From the NCBI GenBank assembly GCA_009741485.1, contig CM019219.1, forward strand, positions 32,809,417 to 32,873,416: a stretch of 64,000 nt of DNA, given 5' to 3'. Shown here piece after piece: positions 35,481-47,452 of this stretch. The DNA is from Malurus cyaneus samueli. Lineage: Eukaryota > Chordata > Aves > Passeriformes > Maluridae. The notes beneath the pieces are model-generated. The model did no database searches, was not told the DNA's origin, and saw nothing but the letters and a program-made list of their open reading frames with translations. Within the stretch, counting starts at the first letter, position 1. Each line of letters starts with the position of its first letter. The position numbers were made by a program, and so were the translations under genes.

Positions 35481-37608
35481 ACACAAAAGGCAAAATAGAA
35501 CACTATCACTGGATTCCACACAAAACAATTGAAATTGTTGTGCAGAATCACAGGAAATTATTGAGACTCCCTCAAAAACAGTAAAATCAAGAGCTGCCTG
35601 CTCTAAAACAACCAAAAAGTCCTTTAGGTGAATTGTCATGCAATGAACAAGGAAGTAACCGGGTATAAGGCAACAGCAAGACATGGAAAGAGTACCAGGT
35701 AGGAGGATTTAGATTAACATTTTCAGGTAAGAAGTAATCATCTCTTCTATTTCAAGTGGAAAGGGCTGGAATCCCATGCCAGTGCACACACATGTTCCAG
35801 CCCTGAATCAACACCTGAGGAAACCATCACAGCTCTTCCAAGAGGCACAGGAGCCCTAACTTCCAGCACTGTGAGGGAAAAGTCCTGCAAGAGCCTCCCA
35901 AACCCTGAGCCTGGCACCTGGACAGCTTTAAACTCCATCAGCCAGGCCAGTGCTGGATAATCCAGCATTTGCATCATTTGTGCTGTATATCTGCCCACGG
36001 GATCAGCTGTGACACTGGGAGCTGCCCACCCCTCAGATGATGACCAGAATCATGATTCCTCTTCCATTTGGTTTTTTCTTTTTTTCCCCCGATTTGTTTT
36101 GATTACAGTTTAACCACTGCTATAAACCAATTCTTCTTCAGGGAATTCCATTAATTTCCAAATTAATTTTCTATAAATAACAAAATCATTTCAAGTGTGG
36201 GCACTTATAAAAATCTCTTCTTCAATGCTATAGCTCCTCGTGCTGCTTCCGTAGCTGGCACTGCCTGTGACTGGCTAAGCAGGAAAATACATTATGATGA
36301 ACAATCTGCTTTCTCTATCTAATCAAGGCAAACAAATCTAGCAGCGCATTTAACTCTCTGTTAAACAAAAATGCTTTCAGAGATCACTCGTTCTGCATTC
36401 TCAGAGACTGAGGATCGATTCCTGTGACTTCTCTTTGTTTGAACATCATTGCACATCATTGTCAAGCATAAATAATTAGTGGACTCACAGGGCTGACCTC
36501 TGGAAACAGCTGCTTTGGGCTTCAGCAACCCCACAGCAGCTCTCGGTGGGGGTGTCCAGCCCATCTTTGTGACTTGTCCAAATGTTCATTATCTCCCAAT
36601 TTGAAATTAACACTGGGCTCCGTGGCAGTTCAGCTCTCAGGATTAACACTCACCCCTAATTTGTCAAGTGGTTCCTGCCACCACATTTTTTATTGACTTT
36701 GCAGAAGAACTTATTAGGAAGAGTGAGTCCCTCAGGCTGAAAGAGGAGGTGTGAAATGCTGCCCTGTCCATTCCAATTGCAATGCAGTACCACATACACA
36801 CTGAATTCAGGGACAGGAAGGTGGTTCCAGCCTGTCACAGCTGCTCCAAGGTCACCACAGCATCTATTTGACCCGTGGGCTTAACTTGCTATCCCTGAAA
36901 TAATAAAGCAACAAAAGATTTTCAAAGTATTTACAGCTCTCATGTATTCCCTGCCTCAGAACATCTGGGCACATTTTTGAGGTCAGCCCTGAGAAAGGAG
37001 TATTGAAAAAACTGTTACAAACAGGAGGCCAGGTGATAAATCACTGCCTGATCAGCAATTATGGAAAATTTAAAAAAGAGAGGTGCAATTCTAGCCAGGA
37101 GCTTATTGGTTTTGTCAATTAGAACAATTAGAGGGGGACTCACTGCTCAAGATCACACCATGAAGTTCTGCAGAAACACCAACTGGCACAAATTCACTCA
37201 GTTCTGGGGCTGGAATTGAGTTGCCCCAATTCTTGGGCCCACGGGGGACTGGCATCACCACCATGGAACAGCCCCAGGTTTTATCAGGGAAGAACTGTCT
37301 AAGGGAAGGAAAATTCCTTTTCCTCCCTTCCATCTGTTCCTACATAATGGCAAGAGGTAAAAACACAGAAGGATGGAGCTTGTTTGGGTTGGGATCAACC
37401 CACGGGAAGTTTCCTGAAGGGTGGGGAGCAATTCCAACTTGAACTGGATATAGACCAATACCCTGAGGATTAGCAGTCTCTGTGTTAATGGATAAAAACC
37501 ATGACGAGGGAAGGAAAATGGGAAGATATTTGTGTTGAGAAACAAGTAAATTACTTTTTTGGGCTATATCTGAAAGGGGTTGAAAAACCTTCACAGCCAG
37601 GACTAAAT

Positions 37609-37639
<31 letters not shown>

Positions 37640-38195
37640 CCAAGAAAGTTTAGGAGTGTATGGCCATGGTAATGCTCTCAACTTCAAAAGCTACTGGTTA
37701 TATATTTCCCAGATTTTACTTTCCTCGATTCCACTCAATTTTACAGAATATAAAGAGACTGAGATATATCTACATTTGAGTCAGATGTTGCCAGTAGTTT
37801 TCAGTCATGTTCTTATGAGGTGCACGTAAGGTTTATTAGCATCTGCAATCTGTCTGAGCTGCTGAGATGGTTTAAAGGTATGAACCTATCAGAGCCATAA
37901 AATTTTGGGAAGAGCAAAGAAATGAAACTGCGTATTAAGCTGAAAAAGAAAAATCCCAGTGATTTATATTTCAGAAAATATGTGCTGCAGTCAGCATGTC
38001 CAGTAGCCTCCCATTATTTACACCCAATCAGCTGTAAATCTTCGGAATGTGTGACCCAGGAATGCCATCCACTAGTAACCCTGAGACATCAACAAATTCT
38101 GTGCATAAATTGTATCTCACATTGAAGCAAGGCAGTCTGTGAGAAGCTGAGAGTTTAAACTCCTGTGCTTCCAGCTGGAATTGTTATTTATTTCA
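35481..38195. other. unique non-coding stretch
   Basis: Unique DNA with a 23-A run at 37612-37634. No promoter, RNA gene or exon is supported. Frames at 35747-35998 and 37115-37545 are not recognisable. Confidence 0.5.
37612..37634. repeat. poly(A) homopolymer, 23 nt
   Basis: An uninterrupted run of 23 A residues followed by GAAAACCAAG. No CR1 tail adjoins it, since CR1 ends in a short ATTCT-type microsatellite and not in poly(A). Confidence 0.95.
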
Positions 38196-38300
38196 GGTGC
38201 AAAAGACCTCCAAGATCACCCAGTCCAGCTGTTATCCCAGCACTGCCAAGGCCATGACTAAACCATGCCCCCAAGCACCACATGAGCTTCCCTGAGAAAC
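38196..38300 (-). mobile_element. diverged CR1 LINE 3' end
   Basis: GACCTCCAAGATCACCCAGT, CCAGCTGTTATCCCAGCACT and CCAAGGCCATGACTAAACCA with CCCCCAAGCACCACAT correspond to the minus-strand form of an older CR1 subfamily terminus ('GACCTCCAAGATCATCCAGTCCAACC...CACATC'). The copy is short and diverged. Confidence 0.75.
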
Positions 38301-39167
38301 AGAACATATAAAACATGATGGCAAGAAATGATAAGGCTGTGGCATGACCCTCAAAAGGCCAAAAATTCTCAGCTGAGTTCATGGAGCAGCTGATCTTTGT
38401 AAGTCATCCAAGTCCTGAGGGAAAGATGTGAAATTATATTCTCTGAACACACGGTCCCTGGAGCCTAAAACGCAGAATGCAAAGGGAGACAGAAGAGCTC
38501 TGGCTGAAGAATCTGGTCCATGTTAATGCTGCCTTCCCTATTCTGTCCATGATGTTACTGCAGCTCCAGTTCTTTATGTAATGTGCCCAAATCCTTCTGA
38601 TGTGTGAGCAAACAGGTGCAGAGAGCCCTGGAGCAGACAGGGAGATTCAAACTCAGGGTACCATCACACGTGAAACCCTTCCCATCACACATTGCCAGGA
38701 GCCCTGAGAGCAGGAGGGGCTGTGCTGCTGCTCCTGTACCCCAGGAGCCCCACTGGAAATGATCTCAGTGCAAGCTCTGGCACTTGTCCCTGAAATTTCA
38801 CCCATTTGAGCACCGACTTTCAGAGGGTTTCTGCAGGAAACTTTCAGACGGTTTCTGGGTGGATTGCACACCCACTGCAGCCTTTGAACAGGGTTGGCTG
38901 CTCCCAACACCTCAGCTGGAGTATGGAAGCACAGAATCCATCCAGCAGGCTCCCAGATCCTCCACACAATGGCCAAATTCAGCAGCACCAAAAGCACATC
39001 ACTTTTATGGGTCCAGCACAGGTCCCACCAAACATCTGGAGCTGGTATTTGACAACTCAAGCACTTCCAGGTGCTCCAGTGATTTCCAGGCTGCTCAACA
39101 GAGACCTCTGGCTCCAGTGGTGCCTCCCCAGTCAGCCAAGTGGTTTCTCAGGGGAGGCTGGAATGTT
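38301..39167. other. unique non-coding stretch
   Basis: No supported feature. Overlapping frames on both strands (38653-39060 minus and 38784-39311 plus, 135 and 175 codons) have no recognisable family, and the latter runs into a CR1. Confidence 0.5.
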
Positions 39168-39275
39168 CAAATCACAGAATGCTCTGGGTTAGAAAGGACC
39201 TTAAAGACTCTCCAGTGCAACCCTCCCGCCAGGGGCAAGGAAATCTTCCACCAAACCAGGCCTTGTTCCCAGAGA
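39168..39275 (-). mobile_element. CR1 LINE 3' terminus fragment
   Basis: Minus orientation: AATCACAGAATGCTCTGGGT, TAGAAAGGACCTTAAAGACT and CCAGTGCAACCCTCCCGCCA, continuing to AAATCTTCCACCAAACCAGG. The terminal ~100 bases of a CR1 are present, and then similarity is lost. Confidence 0.85.
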
Positions 39276-39831
39276 GGAATGGGAAAGTTGAAATCCATTC
39301 TCAGGAAATGATACAGCGGCTGTCAAGCAAAGCCACCGCTGATGTTTCTGCTGTCATCCAAAAAGCAGTTTGAACTTTTTTTTTTCAAGTGGGATAATCA
39401 GTTCCTTCAAATTTGCAAAGGAAATGCCATGGAGAGATGGGAAGGAAGAGAAATGGGAGCTGAGAGCACAGGCAGACAGCGTTAATGACCCAGAGCCTGA
39501 CAGGTAGAGGAGAAAACATTGTGCTTTCCAAAAGGAAAGGAATGACTGATCTTTGCCATCAGGCCCTGCACAAAGCTCAGTCCCTCCCTTCTGTAACTGG
39601 GAAAAGAAACCCCAGGATGTCTGTGAAAAGCCACCCATGCTGGATAAAGCTGTTGTGACACCGCTCCTCACCATCAGCCTGCGACTCCTTCCCACTCCCT
39701 TCTCCTTGGGCTTCCCTCTGGGAGCTGCCCTCAAAGCCAGATCTGTGCAGCCAAGGGCTTCCCTAATGGACCCAATTCCACCTTAAATCACAGAGGGAAA
39801 AGCTTTGTCTCACATCAGTGAATGCAGAGTG

Positions 39832-39851
39832 AAAAAAAAAAAAAAAAAAAA
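39832..39851. repeat. poly(A) homopolymer, 20 nt
   Basis: Twenty uninterrupted A residues followed by CCCATG and further A-rich sequence. No retrocopied gene is recognisable upstream. Confidence 0.95.
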
Positions 39852-41175
39852 CCCATGAAAAAATGAAGAAAAAATATGGTTTTGGTTGTACAGTTTGGCT
39901 GGGATTCTTAGTGGGATTTTTGAAACTTCTCTAGGGAAATTCGCTACAAATGGGTCTCGTTGGAGTTCCTGCATGGAGGTGCTCATGCACTGTGGCACTG
40001 CAGCCGTGGCTGCTCCTGATTCTCTGGAAAGGAGAAGATTTCCTGAGGCATGAAACTGCAGAAGCCAAAACGATTCATGGGTGCTTAAACCCAGCACTGA
40101 TTGCTTCCTTCAAGGAACACTTTGTTTCAGTTTTTTCCCTTGATCCTGCATCAACATTTGTCATTTAAACAAACATTCCTAATTTACTGTTGATTTCATA
40201 ATGCAAATTACTTTTTCTATTACTCCATCTATTCTGTTATTTAGCTCTTGCTTTATTTACCAGTTTGTTTTGCATACAGAACTCCCCGTAAGCAGTCCCT
40301 ACATCAAGGGCTAAGTTGATTTTTCCATTCCTTTTCTTCCACTGTTTGCGTGACTCAGACTCTGATCACAGAAAATCAGGTGAAAATCTTTTCAATGAAA
40401 AGGTTGAGGAAAGTTCCTGTGGGGAAATTCCTTTTGTTTCACCCAAACAAGCTCCTGGCTTCCAAAAGTTTGCAGGTCAGGGACGTCTTGGGCATGAGTT
40501 TATTTAAAATTTAATCAATTTTTCTCCTATGATCACTTGCAACTTTCCCTTTTATCTTTTTGCCTAGTTGCAGCTATTTTTGTCACATATTCTGATTTTA
40601 TGTCCCTTCTCCCCATACCTTTCATATTCCCTTGGACTCATCCTGTTAATTCCAGCTGCTCCAGTCTCCTGTGACAGATCACAGCAAGATTATAATTTTT
40701 AAGGCAAAAACGTCTTCAGGTACTTCAGAATAGATCGGGATTTTTGGTTGTGATGAACTGAACCTTACCCCAGATCTGAAAGGCCAGCAAGTAGCCAGGA
40801 ACTCATGATCAAAAAGTGTTTTGGGCACAATTACAGCCGAAAACTTTCCTTTCACACACTCCTCATCCCGTAACACACAGGTATTTTGGCATGCTTGTAC
40901 TTAGGTAGCATTTGAGCATGTGGTTTGTAAAATACAGGCGTTGCTAACAAAATTGAAGGTTGGAGCGTTGTTAGAGCTCTTGGGTTTCTCTCTAGAACTT
41001 CTGCCCATCAGTGAATTACAGCTCATGGGTGAAAGGTCTCTCTCTGCAAGACCAAAAACTTCATACATCTGAAGTGAGGAGGCAATCTGAGACAAAAATT
41101 GAGTGGGATAAAGGAGTGGAAATCCAGGGGTAAATAAAGAGTTCAAAATATGACAGATCGAAAGTCCTGAAAAAT

Positions 41176-41209
41176 TTCAAATTAACTCAAATTCAAATTC
41201 AAATTAATA
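41176..41209. repeat. AAATTC/AAATTA short repeat
   Basis: The hexamer-like words CAAATT and AACTCAAATT repeat several times in succession before AATAAATAAG. It is a small, imperfect microsatellite. Confidence 0.7.
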
Positions 41210-41619
41210 AATAAGTGCTACAAGTTTATTACATGACACAGGTACACCAGCTACGATGCCAACTAACATCAGATAAAGATAGTCAGGTCACCAAAATCAC
41301 CAAAAGCTCTAGAAAATCCTGTCGTTTTTACCCATTTCTGACTCAAATAATTTTGAGTCATTTGCCAGCTTGAACAGAAAAGACAGCTCATATGCTGCTT
41401 TCATTTCTCTGAATCCTCTGAGACTTCTGTAATCATTGTATTTCCTCCAAAGCAGAGCTCTTTGATAAGTAAAAAACCCTAGGATAGCTGAAATTTTGTG
41501 TGCTGAGTACTGAGTCACATGGGTGTCTATACTACATATAATTTATTCAATGCCAGGAGTGATAAAGGGAAATTTTTGCAGATTTTATGAACTAAATACC
41601 TAGAAACAAAGTACATGAG

Positions 41620-41640
41620 AAAAAAAAAAAAAAAAAAAAA
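41620..41640. repeat. poly(A) homopolymer, 21 nt
   Basis: Twenty-one consecutive A residues lie about 33 bases before a minus-strand CR1 terminus. The CR1 itself does not need a poly(A) tract, so the association is unexplained. Confidence 0.95.
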
Positions 41641-41672
41641 GTGGGAAAAAGGAAACAAACAGCAAATGGATT

Positions 41673-41810
41673 TAGAATCATGGAATTGGGCTGGAAAAGG
41701 CCTCCCAGGCCATGGAGTCCAACCTTGTCCCCACCTTGTCCCCAGCCCAGAGCACTGAGTGCCATGTCCTGGCCTTCCTTGGACCCCTCCAGGGATGGGC
41801 ACTCCACCTG
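41673..41810 (-). mobile_element. CR1 LINE 3' end, second subfamily, short
   Basis: TAGAATCATGGAATTGGGCT, GGAAAAGGCCTCCCAGGCCA, AACCTTGTCCCCACCTTGTC and CTCCAGGGATGGGCACTCCA are the reverse-complement 3' end of the subfamily also seen at 45530-45945. It is truncated at about 41810. Confidence 0.88.
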
Positions 41811-43347
41811 TTTAATTAACAGTTTAGCCTGATCATTTTATGTTACTGAGCTGACCTCTTGTTCTGCCATGTCTACCCTGAAACAAACCCTCCTAGGGAC
41901 AGGAGGTCCATTTTACACCCAAACTCGGAGTTTCTGCCTCAAGGAGGCCGTGAGTTCTCTCTGTAAAAACAGGCTCTCACACACAACCCTTGAGCTGCTA
42001 ACCCAGAGAATTTGGGAATGCTCATACCAAATGAACACATCCCATTCCTTGACCATTTCTTCTCTACAGATCACAACCCACAGCATTCCTTCAGGAAAAC
42101 TGCAGCAGGGGGAAGGAGTTCCCTGCCTTTAATTCCCTGATTCTGCCCCAAAATGCCACACATGAGCTCTAGGTGTCTCTGTCTTGTCCATCTCCATTTC
42201 ACTTCTTGGAGACCTGCAGTAAAGGGTTGACACACAGACATATTTTTGCTTCTTTCTGGAAGTCATCTGTGTTTTTTTCAGGTGTCCTCAATCTCATTTC
42301 ATCCCTTAAAAGTGCATTAAACCCCTGCCTGTTTAAGGGCAATTGGCAAGGAACCCTCTACCCACACACTGAAAATGTTATTTGCACTCAACTTTCCCTA
42401 CCCAGAGGTTTCAACAGAAAACAGCTTGGGGTTAAAAGATTTTAAGGGGCATTGGTTGCATTTAAAGAGATAAAAAAAAAATGCTAGTTAAATATCAGGT
42501 ATTTCTCTATTTCCAGTTTTGAATATTTAAATATTGGAGTTGAATGTTTTGATCATGGGCAATTCAACAAATCAAGGCAATGGTCTTAACGTAATTTACA
42601 GCACTGCTTTTTTTAGGATGGATTTTGTCTAGTTTTATTATTTCCATTATTTCACACTTGCTTCAGTCTCTGTGCTCATCCACCAACACCACATTCTTGT
42701 TCTTCTTCTCCCTGCCATCAAATATAATACACAGGATATAATATAATATATGTGACATAATATATGGATGTACACCATTACTCCTCTCTGAATTAATTTT
42801 TTGTCTATTCTGGGAAGTGTAAATCCGATCATTGCCAGCTTTAACAGGATGAGAGTCATGATTTAGTGGGTTCTGCACCCCAGCTTGGTCTTAAACATGA
42901 CTGTGGACTGCTGCTGAATGGGTTTTTTTAACAATCTTTCCAATCTCTATCTCTTCTGAGGAGCTACTTGCCTACAACAAAAGATAATGTGCACTTTGAT
43001 TAAAGATGGATATATTTCCTTCACAACACAAGTAGATAATGAACTTTAAAGCAGTTTGAGCTTTTATCCTTCATCCTGGTGAATGCCCCCACGTAAGGAT
43101 GGCTGCAGTTACCATGAGCAATGGAAATAAAAATTTAAACAGAAAACATTTCAGTTCAAAAAGCAGCAGCAGCTCTGAAAGATAGAGTGCAGCAAGGTCT
43201 TTTTTTCTGCTATGCTCTCTTCACCCTTTTGTTAGGAAGAAGATTGAGAGTGATCCATTTAGGCTGGTCTTTGTGCCTGTGGTGCAAGGGAAGGCAAGAA
43301 ACGCAAACAGAAATCAGGACAGCTATGAAATCCCCCAAATGCCACGC
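41811..43347. other. unique non-coding stretch
   Basis: AT-rich unique sequence, including an AATATAATA-type low-complexity patch at about 42718-42772. No gene is supported. Confidence 0.5.
42718..42772. repeat. AT-rich dinucleotide-like tract
   Basis: Alternating AATATA/TAATAT words with few G or C bases form a decayed AT microsatellite. Confidence 0.65.
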
Positions 43348-43545
43348 AGTCATTGAATCAATGAGGCTGGAAAAGGCCTCCAGCATCACCCAGTCCAGCC
43401 TTCCCCAAACCCCACTACGGCCACCAACCCACACCATGCAGGGCCCCAGCTGCTCATTTTTGGAACAATTCCAGGGTGGTGACCCCAGGACTGTCCCAGG
43501 CAGCCCATTCCAATGCTCAGCATCAGGACATTGGTTGAACTTAGA
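43348..43545 (-). mobile_element. diverged CR1 LINE 3' end
   Basis: Minus-strand block: CATTGAATCAATGAGGCTGG, AAAAGGCCTCCAGCATCACC, CAGTCCAGCCTTCCCCAAAC, then AATTCCAGGGTGGTGACCCC and GGCAGCCCATTCCAATGCTC, matching an older CR1 subfamily in which the 'GGTGACTCCACCACTGCCCTGGGCAGCC'-type block precedes the 'CATTCCAATGC' block. It continues weakly to about 43545. Confidence 0.8.
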
Positions 43546-44068
43546 TGAAGCTTAACCTGAAACAGGAAGAAAATTTGTCTCGTGGAAAAAAAAAAAAAAA
43601 AAAAACCAAACAACCCATTCATTCATTTTTTAAATGAAAATTCTTTTTTTTAATGAAAAAATAAAGTATGACTAACGACTTGTCAAGGAACATATTACCC
43701 CTGCCTGGGTTGGCAATCAGCCCTCTTCAACACTAATTGTGACTAGATAACGTTAATTTCCAAATATCCCTCTCACTCAGCACACAGAAATTAGAGCCCT
43801 TGAGAAATCACACTCCTGAAAATATCGCTTGGCTTGGCACAGTCACTTGGTTGCCTCAGAAACCCAAGGAGAAGTGTGCTCATTCCCAGGGGTCTGATCA
43901 CTGGGATCCTTTGGGAGCTGTACAGATTCAGCACCTGCTCAGGATTTACCCTGCTGTTGGTAACTTCTCCTTCCCAGGTGTGCAAATCTGCCTGGCACCA
44001 GCAGATCTCCGGGGAGCTGAAGAAATTAAACCAAATTAACCCTGACAGGTTCAGGTCACAGCTTCCAG
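43546..44068. other. unique non-coding stretch
   Basis: A 20-A run at 43586-43605 follows the diverged CR1. Overlapping open frames on both strands between 43791 and 44222 run partly into the next CR1 and are not recognisable genes. Confidence 0.5.
43586..43605. repeat. poly(A) homopolymer, 20 nt
   Basis: Twenty consecutive A residues begin about 40 bases beyond the last recognisable CR1 sequence. The run is pure and thus probably young or polymorphic in length. Confidence 0.95.
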
Positions 44069-44465
44069 AACCACAGAGCCGCCCAGGCTGGGAGAGACCC
44101 TCAAGGTCATCAGCTGTCACCCCAGGAGCACCAGCATCACCCCTAAACCAAGTCCCGAGGGCCCCATCTTGACAGCCTCTGGACAGGTCCAGAGATGGTG
44201 GCTCCAAAACTGCTCTGGGCAACTCATCCCAGCTCCTGACAACTCATCCCAGCTCCTGACCGACTCATCCAGCTCCTGACCAACTCATTCCAGCTCCGGA
44301 CCAACTCATCCCATCTCCTGACCAACTCATCTCAGCTCCTGACCAACACACCCCATCTCCTGATCAACTCATCCCAGCTCCTGACCAACTCATCCCAGCT
44401 CCTGACCACACCCTTTGAGTCAATTTTCCCCCCTAACATCTAATTTGAACCTCCCCTGCTGTCAC
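44069..44465 (-). mobile_element. CR1 LINE 3' end carrying an internal minisatellite
   Basis: Minus-strand CR1 of an older subfamily: AGAACCACAGAGCCGCCCAG and GGGAGAGACCCTCAAGGTCA at the left (3' terminus), then CTCTGGACAGGTCCAGAGAT and CTGCTCTGGGCAACTCATCC. At the CR1 position normally reading like 'GGGCAGCC(CATTCCA)GTGCCTGACCACCCTTT' the sequence is expanded into nine ~21-bp copies (44221-44407), after which the element resumes with CCCTTTGAGTCAATTTTCCC and TAACATCTAATTTGAACCTC. The expansion is therefore internal to the element. Confidence 0.85.
44221..44407. repeat. 21-bp minisatellite, ~9 copies, inside CR1
   Basis: The unit AACTCATCCCAGCTCCTGAC (plus one C) occurs about nine times with lengths of 20 or 21 bp and scattered single-base differences (for example CCATCTCCTGATC and GCTCCGGACC). 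The first copies and the last two are closest to each other. The array begins and ends exactly within CR1 sequence. Confidence 0.95.
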
Positions 44466-45220
44466 AGTGCTACAGAGATGTCAAGAATGAGGCACCTCTT
44501 TCCAGTTCTAACATCACAGATGCAGAAATCATCAAATCCCAAGCTGAGGCCATGTAGAAAATTTCCCAACAGGCACAGAAAAAGTTGATTTCCTTTTTAT
44601 CCTTTATAAAAGCTGGGACTAAATCGACTTTTCAGTCCCACTCTGAGACACCAGGGTAGGGAGTTTGAGGGTCTGCTTCAAACTCTCCATGCAAGGCATA
44701 TCAGGCAAATAGATTTAATGATACATGTTATATATACACACATATTTGATACATAAAATCAGACAAATTGAAGAGATTTCTGAGTTTCATAATATACGAA
44801 ACCTGCATCCAATTTTAATACAACACCTGACAGGCTGATTTATAGTTTGAAACCATGTACCTATAACCCTGAAGGAATCAGAAACATTTACTAGGGACAT
44901 TTCTTTGTAAATATGTTTGATGACACAAACCTGTGGGGTTAAAACAAGAGATGGAAAAGTGTGTTTGCTACTCTATGGCATCAGTCTGTGAGTGTATGGC
45001 CCCCAAATGCAAAGAAAATGCACAGCCTGTCCCTCCAATTGGAGTTATACCTAAAAATCCCCAATTTTATGGAGAGAAGGAGCTGTAACTTCAAGAGGGA
45101 GGGAGACCTTTCTCCATAAGCTGATTTTAAGCATAAATGATTTCACTGTGGCATATGGAATGCTTGCCAATGTACCTCTGACTCACCAGCTATTCCCTGG
45201 CAGGATGGAACACTGGATTA
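44466..45220. other. unique non-coding stretch
   Basis: AT-rich unique DNA with no named feature. Confidence 0.5.
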
Positions 45221-45352
45221 GAATCACAGAACCCCGGAATGGTTCGGGAGAGACCTGAAAAATCTCCTATTCCACCCCTCTGCCACAGATAAAGGATGTC
45301 ACTCCCTAGACAGGAAGCTCAGGGCCCCATCCGACCTCTCCTTGAAAGAAAG
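45221..45352 (-). mobile_element. CR1 LINE 3' terminus, diverged
   Basis: GAATCACAGAACCCCGGAAT, GGTTCGGGAGAGACCTGAAA and TATTCCACCCCTCTGCCACA are a diverged minus-strand CR1 end, continuing to GACAGGAAGCTCAGGGCCCC. It lies about 180 bases left of a separate CR1 on the same strand. Confidence 0.8.
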
Positions 45353-45529
45353 CTCAAGTGAAATTCAGGAATTATTAGGATGTGAAGGTGTTAATAACCC
45401 AAAATGTGGGGCCCTCCTCACTTTGAAGGAACAGGAATAAACAGTTCAGGATTTTATCACTGATCCCACTTCGGGAACTATTTTTGGCTTATAAAAACAC
45501 ACTTGTGCTTTTAAAACACATTACCATGG

Positions 45530-45945
45530 AGGTTCTGCTGTGGAGCCAAAATCCCTGAGGTGGGAAAATCCCTCCAGGACCACAGAGTCTGAGCTGTGCC
45601 CGATGCCCACCTTGTCCCCAAAGCTCTGAGTGCCACCTCCAGCCCTTCCTTGGACACCTCCAGGGATGGGCACTCCAAAGCTCCCTGGGCAGCCCCTGCC
45701 AAGGCCTGAGCACCCTTTCCATGCAGAAATTCCTGCTGATGTCCACCCTGAGCCTCCCCTGGCCCAGCCTGAGGCCGTTTCCCCTTGTCCTGTCCCTGTT
45801 CCCTGGAGCAGAGCCCGACCCCCCCGGCTGTCCCCTCCTGTCAGGGAGTTGTGCAGAGCCACAAGGTCCCCCCAGAGCCTCCTTTGCTCCAGGCTGAGCC
45901 CTTTTCCCAGCTCCCTCAGCCACTCCTGGATTTCAGTTTGTCCCA
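45530..45945 (-). mobile_element. CR1 LINE 3' end, second subfamily
   Basis: Reverse-complement copy of the subfamily at 23439-23842 and 35100-35480: CAAAATCCCTGAGGTGGGAA at the left, CTCTGAGTGCCACCTCCAGC, CTCCAGGGATGGGCACTCCA, GAAATTCCTGCTGATGTCCA, CCCCTGGCCCAGCCTGAGGC and CACAAGGTCCCCCCAGAGCC, ending with AGCTCCCTCAGCCACTCCTG near 45930. The minus-strand frame of 144 codons here is CR1 sequence. Confidence 0.92.
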
Positions 45946-47328
45946 GAATACTGGGCCATAACATGAAGGAAATGCATTCTGCTTCACGGCAAAGTGAATA
46001 CAGGAATGTGAGGGATTGATGCAGCGATGGGAATGGTTTGGGATGAAGGAGTCATTAAAGGCATGCCCGGGATGGGGTTTTGGGGAGAAGGTTTGAGCAG
46101 GTCTCACTGTTGGGGTGACATCCTGCACTTCCCAGCCACGAGGAGCCAGGAAGGAGCAATTCCACATGGACAGGATTCCAGCAGGAGCCCTGCTTTATCT
46201 GACCATGGCAGCTCAGCCAGAATGCCTCCCCTCAGTGGGTGCCCCTCTGACCAATGCACCGACCTGAGCCCGTGCCCGGCTCCCTCCACAGGGACAAACT
46301 TCGATGACAAACACCCCCGCTGTCACCAGCCAGCCCAGGAAGGCACAGAAATGCTGCCCCATGCACCAAACAGCAGAGAAAAAGAACAGTTTCAGGGCTA
46401 CGCCCATGCCAAGGCAGCTGGGAACGCTCCTTGAGCTTTTCCCACCCCACCATCCCTCTCTGCTGGATTCCTGCTCACCTCCTGCTCCTGCTGATCCTCT
46501 TAATTCCACAGCCCTCCCTGACCTCCATCCCACCAGCACCCAACCCCTGGGGGAAAGCTGGGCTCTCAGAACTACTCAACCCTTCCAGCTGACAGGAATT
46601 ATCCTCCCCCAGCTAGAGAAACATGCTGCGTGAGCACAGGCAGTCCAAAAAACCTCAACAGCTCAGCTTCAGCTGAACAAATGGGAATGGTTTACATTTC
46701 AGAGTTCAGAAAAAGGTCTGCAAACCAAACCAAGCAGCCCAAAGTCTGTGCTGGTCAGGGGCTGGGGAGCCCAGGTTCAGAACACAGACAAAATCTTCCA
46801 TGAGAGAGAGCCCACCTGACTTTGGGACCGGCTGCTTTGGGATTAATTCCTCGTGTTCCCTCCATCCTCAGAATCTGAGAGCTCTGATCCCAAGCTCGGC
46901 GTGTGTCCAACATTCATTTCCACACCCCACAAACGGTCTCTCAGTGAACACATTGCACATCCAAAGAAACTCCAGGAGGATGGGGTTTTCAGAACATTCC
47001 CACCAATTCAGCAATGCAAAAGCTGAAATCAATCCTCAGCATCGTGATTTCAGTTTTGCTGTGAAAATGAATTGAGAACATGGACCAAGTTTATGCATTT
47101 GTTTATCTGCATGTTCAATGCATGCTCAGTGGCAGCCTCCCTCGAGCGGGGTCATTGTGATACAGAGGTTTCCACAGAGGTTTTAGGGCATGCACTGCTC
47201 TCTGCCTGGGCCTCTGCAGCTGCTCTGGAACACAAACACAAGTGAAAAACTGAACAGAAAAAAAATTCCACTGTGTTCCTTCGGTGGAGTCACCCCTTAA
47301 TGGATTATTACAGCACAGCACCAACTGA

Positions 47329-47400
47329 TCACAGAATTGCAGAGTCACAGGATGGACTGGGTTGGAAGGCAGTCTCTTGCTTTTTTTATTATTTTTTTCT
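47329..47400 (-). mobile_element. short CR1 terminus fragment followed by T-rich DNA
   Basis: CACAGAATTGCAGAGTCACA and GGATGGACTGGGTTGGAAGG resemble the extreme CR1 3' end in minus orientation (only about 50 bases), after which TTTTTTTATTATTTTTTTC begins. Confidence 0.55.
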
Positions 47401-47452
47401 TGTTCACCAAGAAAGACTGACCATTTGAGCTTTTATTCTACCAAAGCCAGGC

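Larger units (their letters stand above)
39276..41672. other. unique non-coding stretch
   Basis: Unique DNA with a 20-A run at 39832-39851, an AAATTC hexamer repeat at 41176-41209 and a 21-A run at 41620-41640. Nothing else is named. Confidence 0.5.

Noticed and set aside
46020..46070. Possible CR1 terminus (GGAATGGTTTGGGATGAAGG)
   Set aside because: Only about 20 bases resemble CR1 and the following sequence does not continue the pattern.
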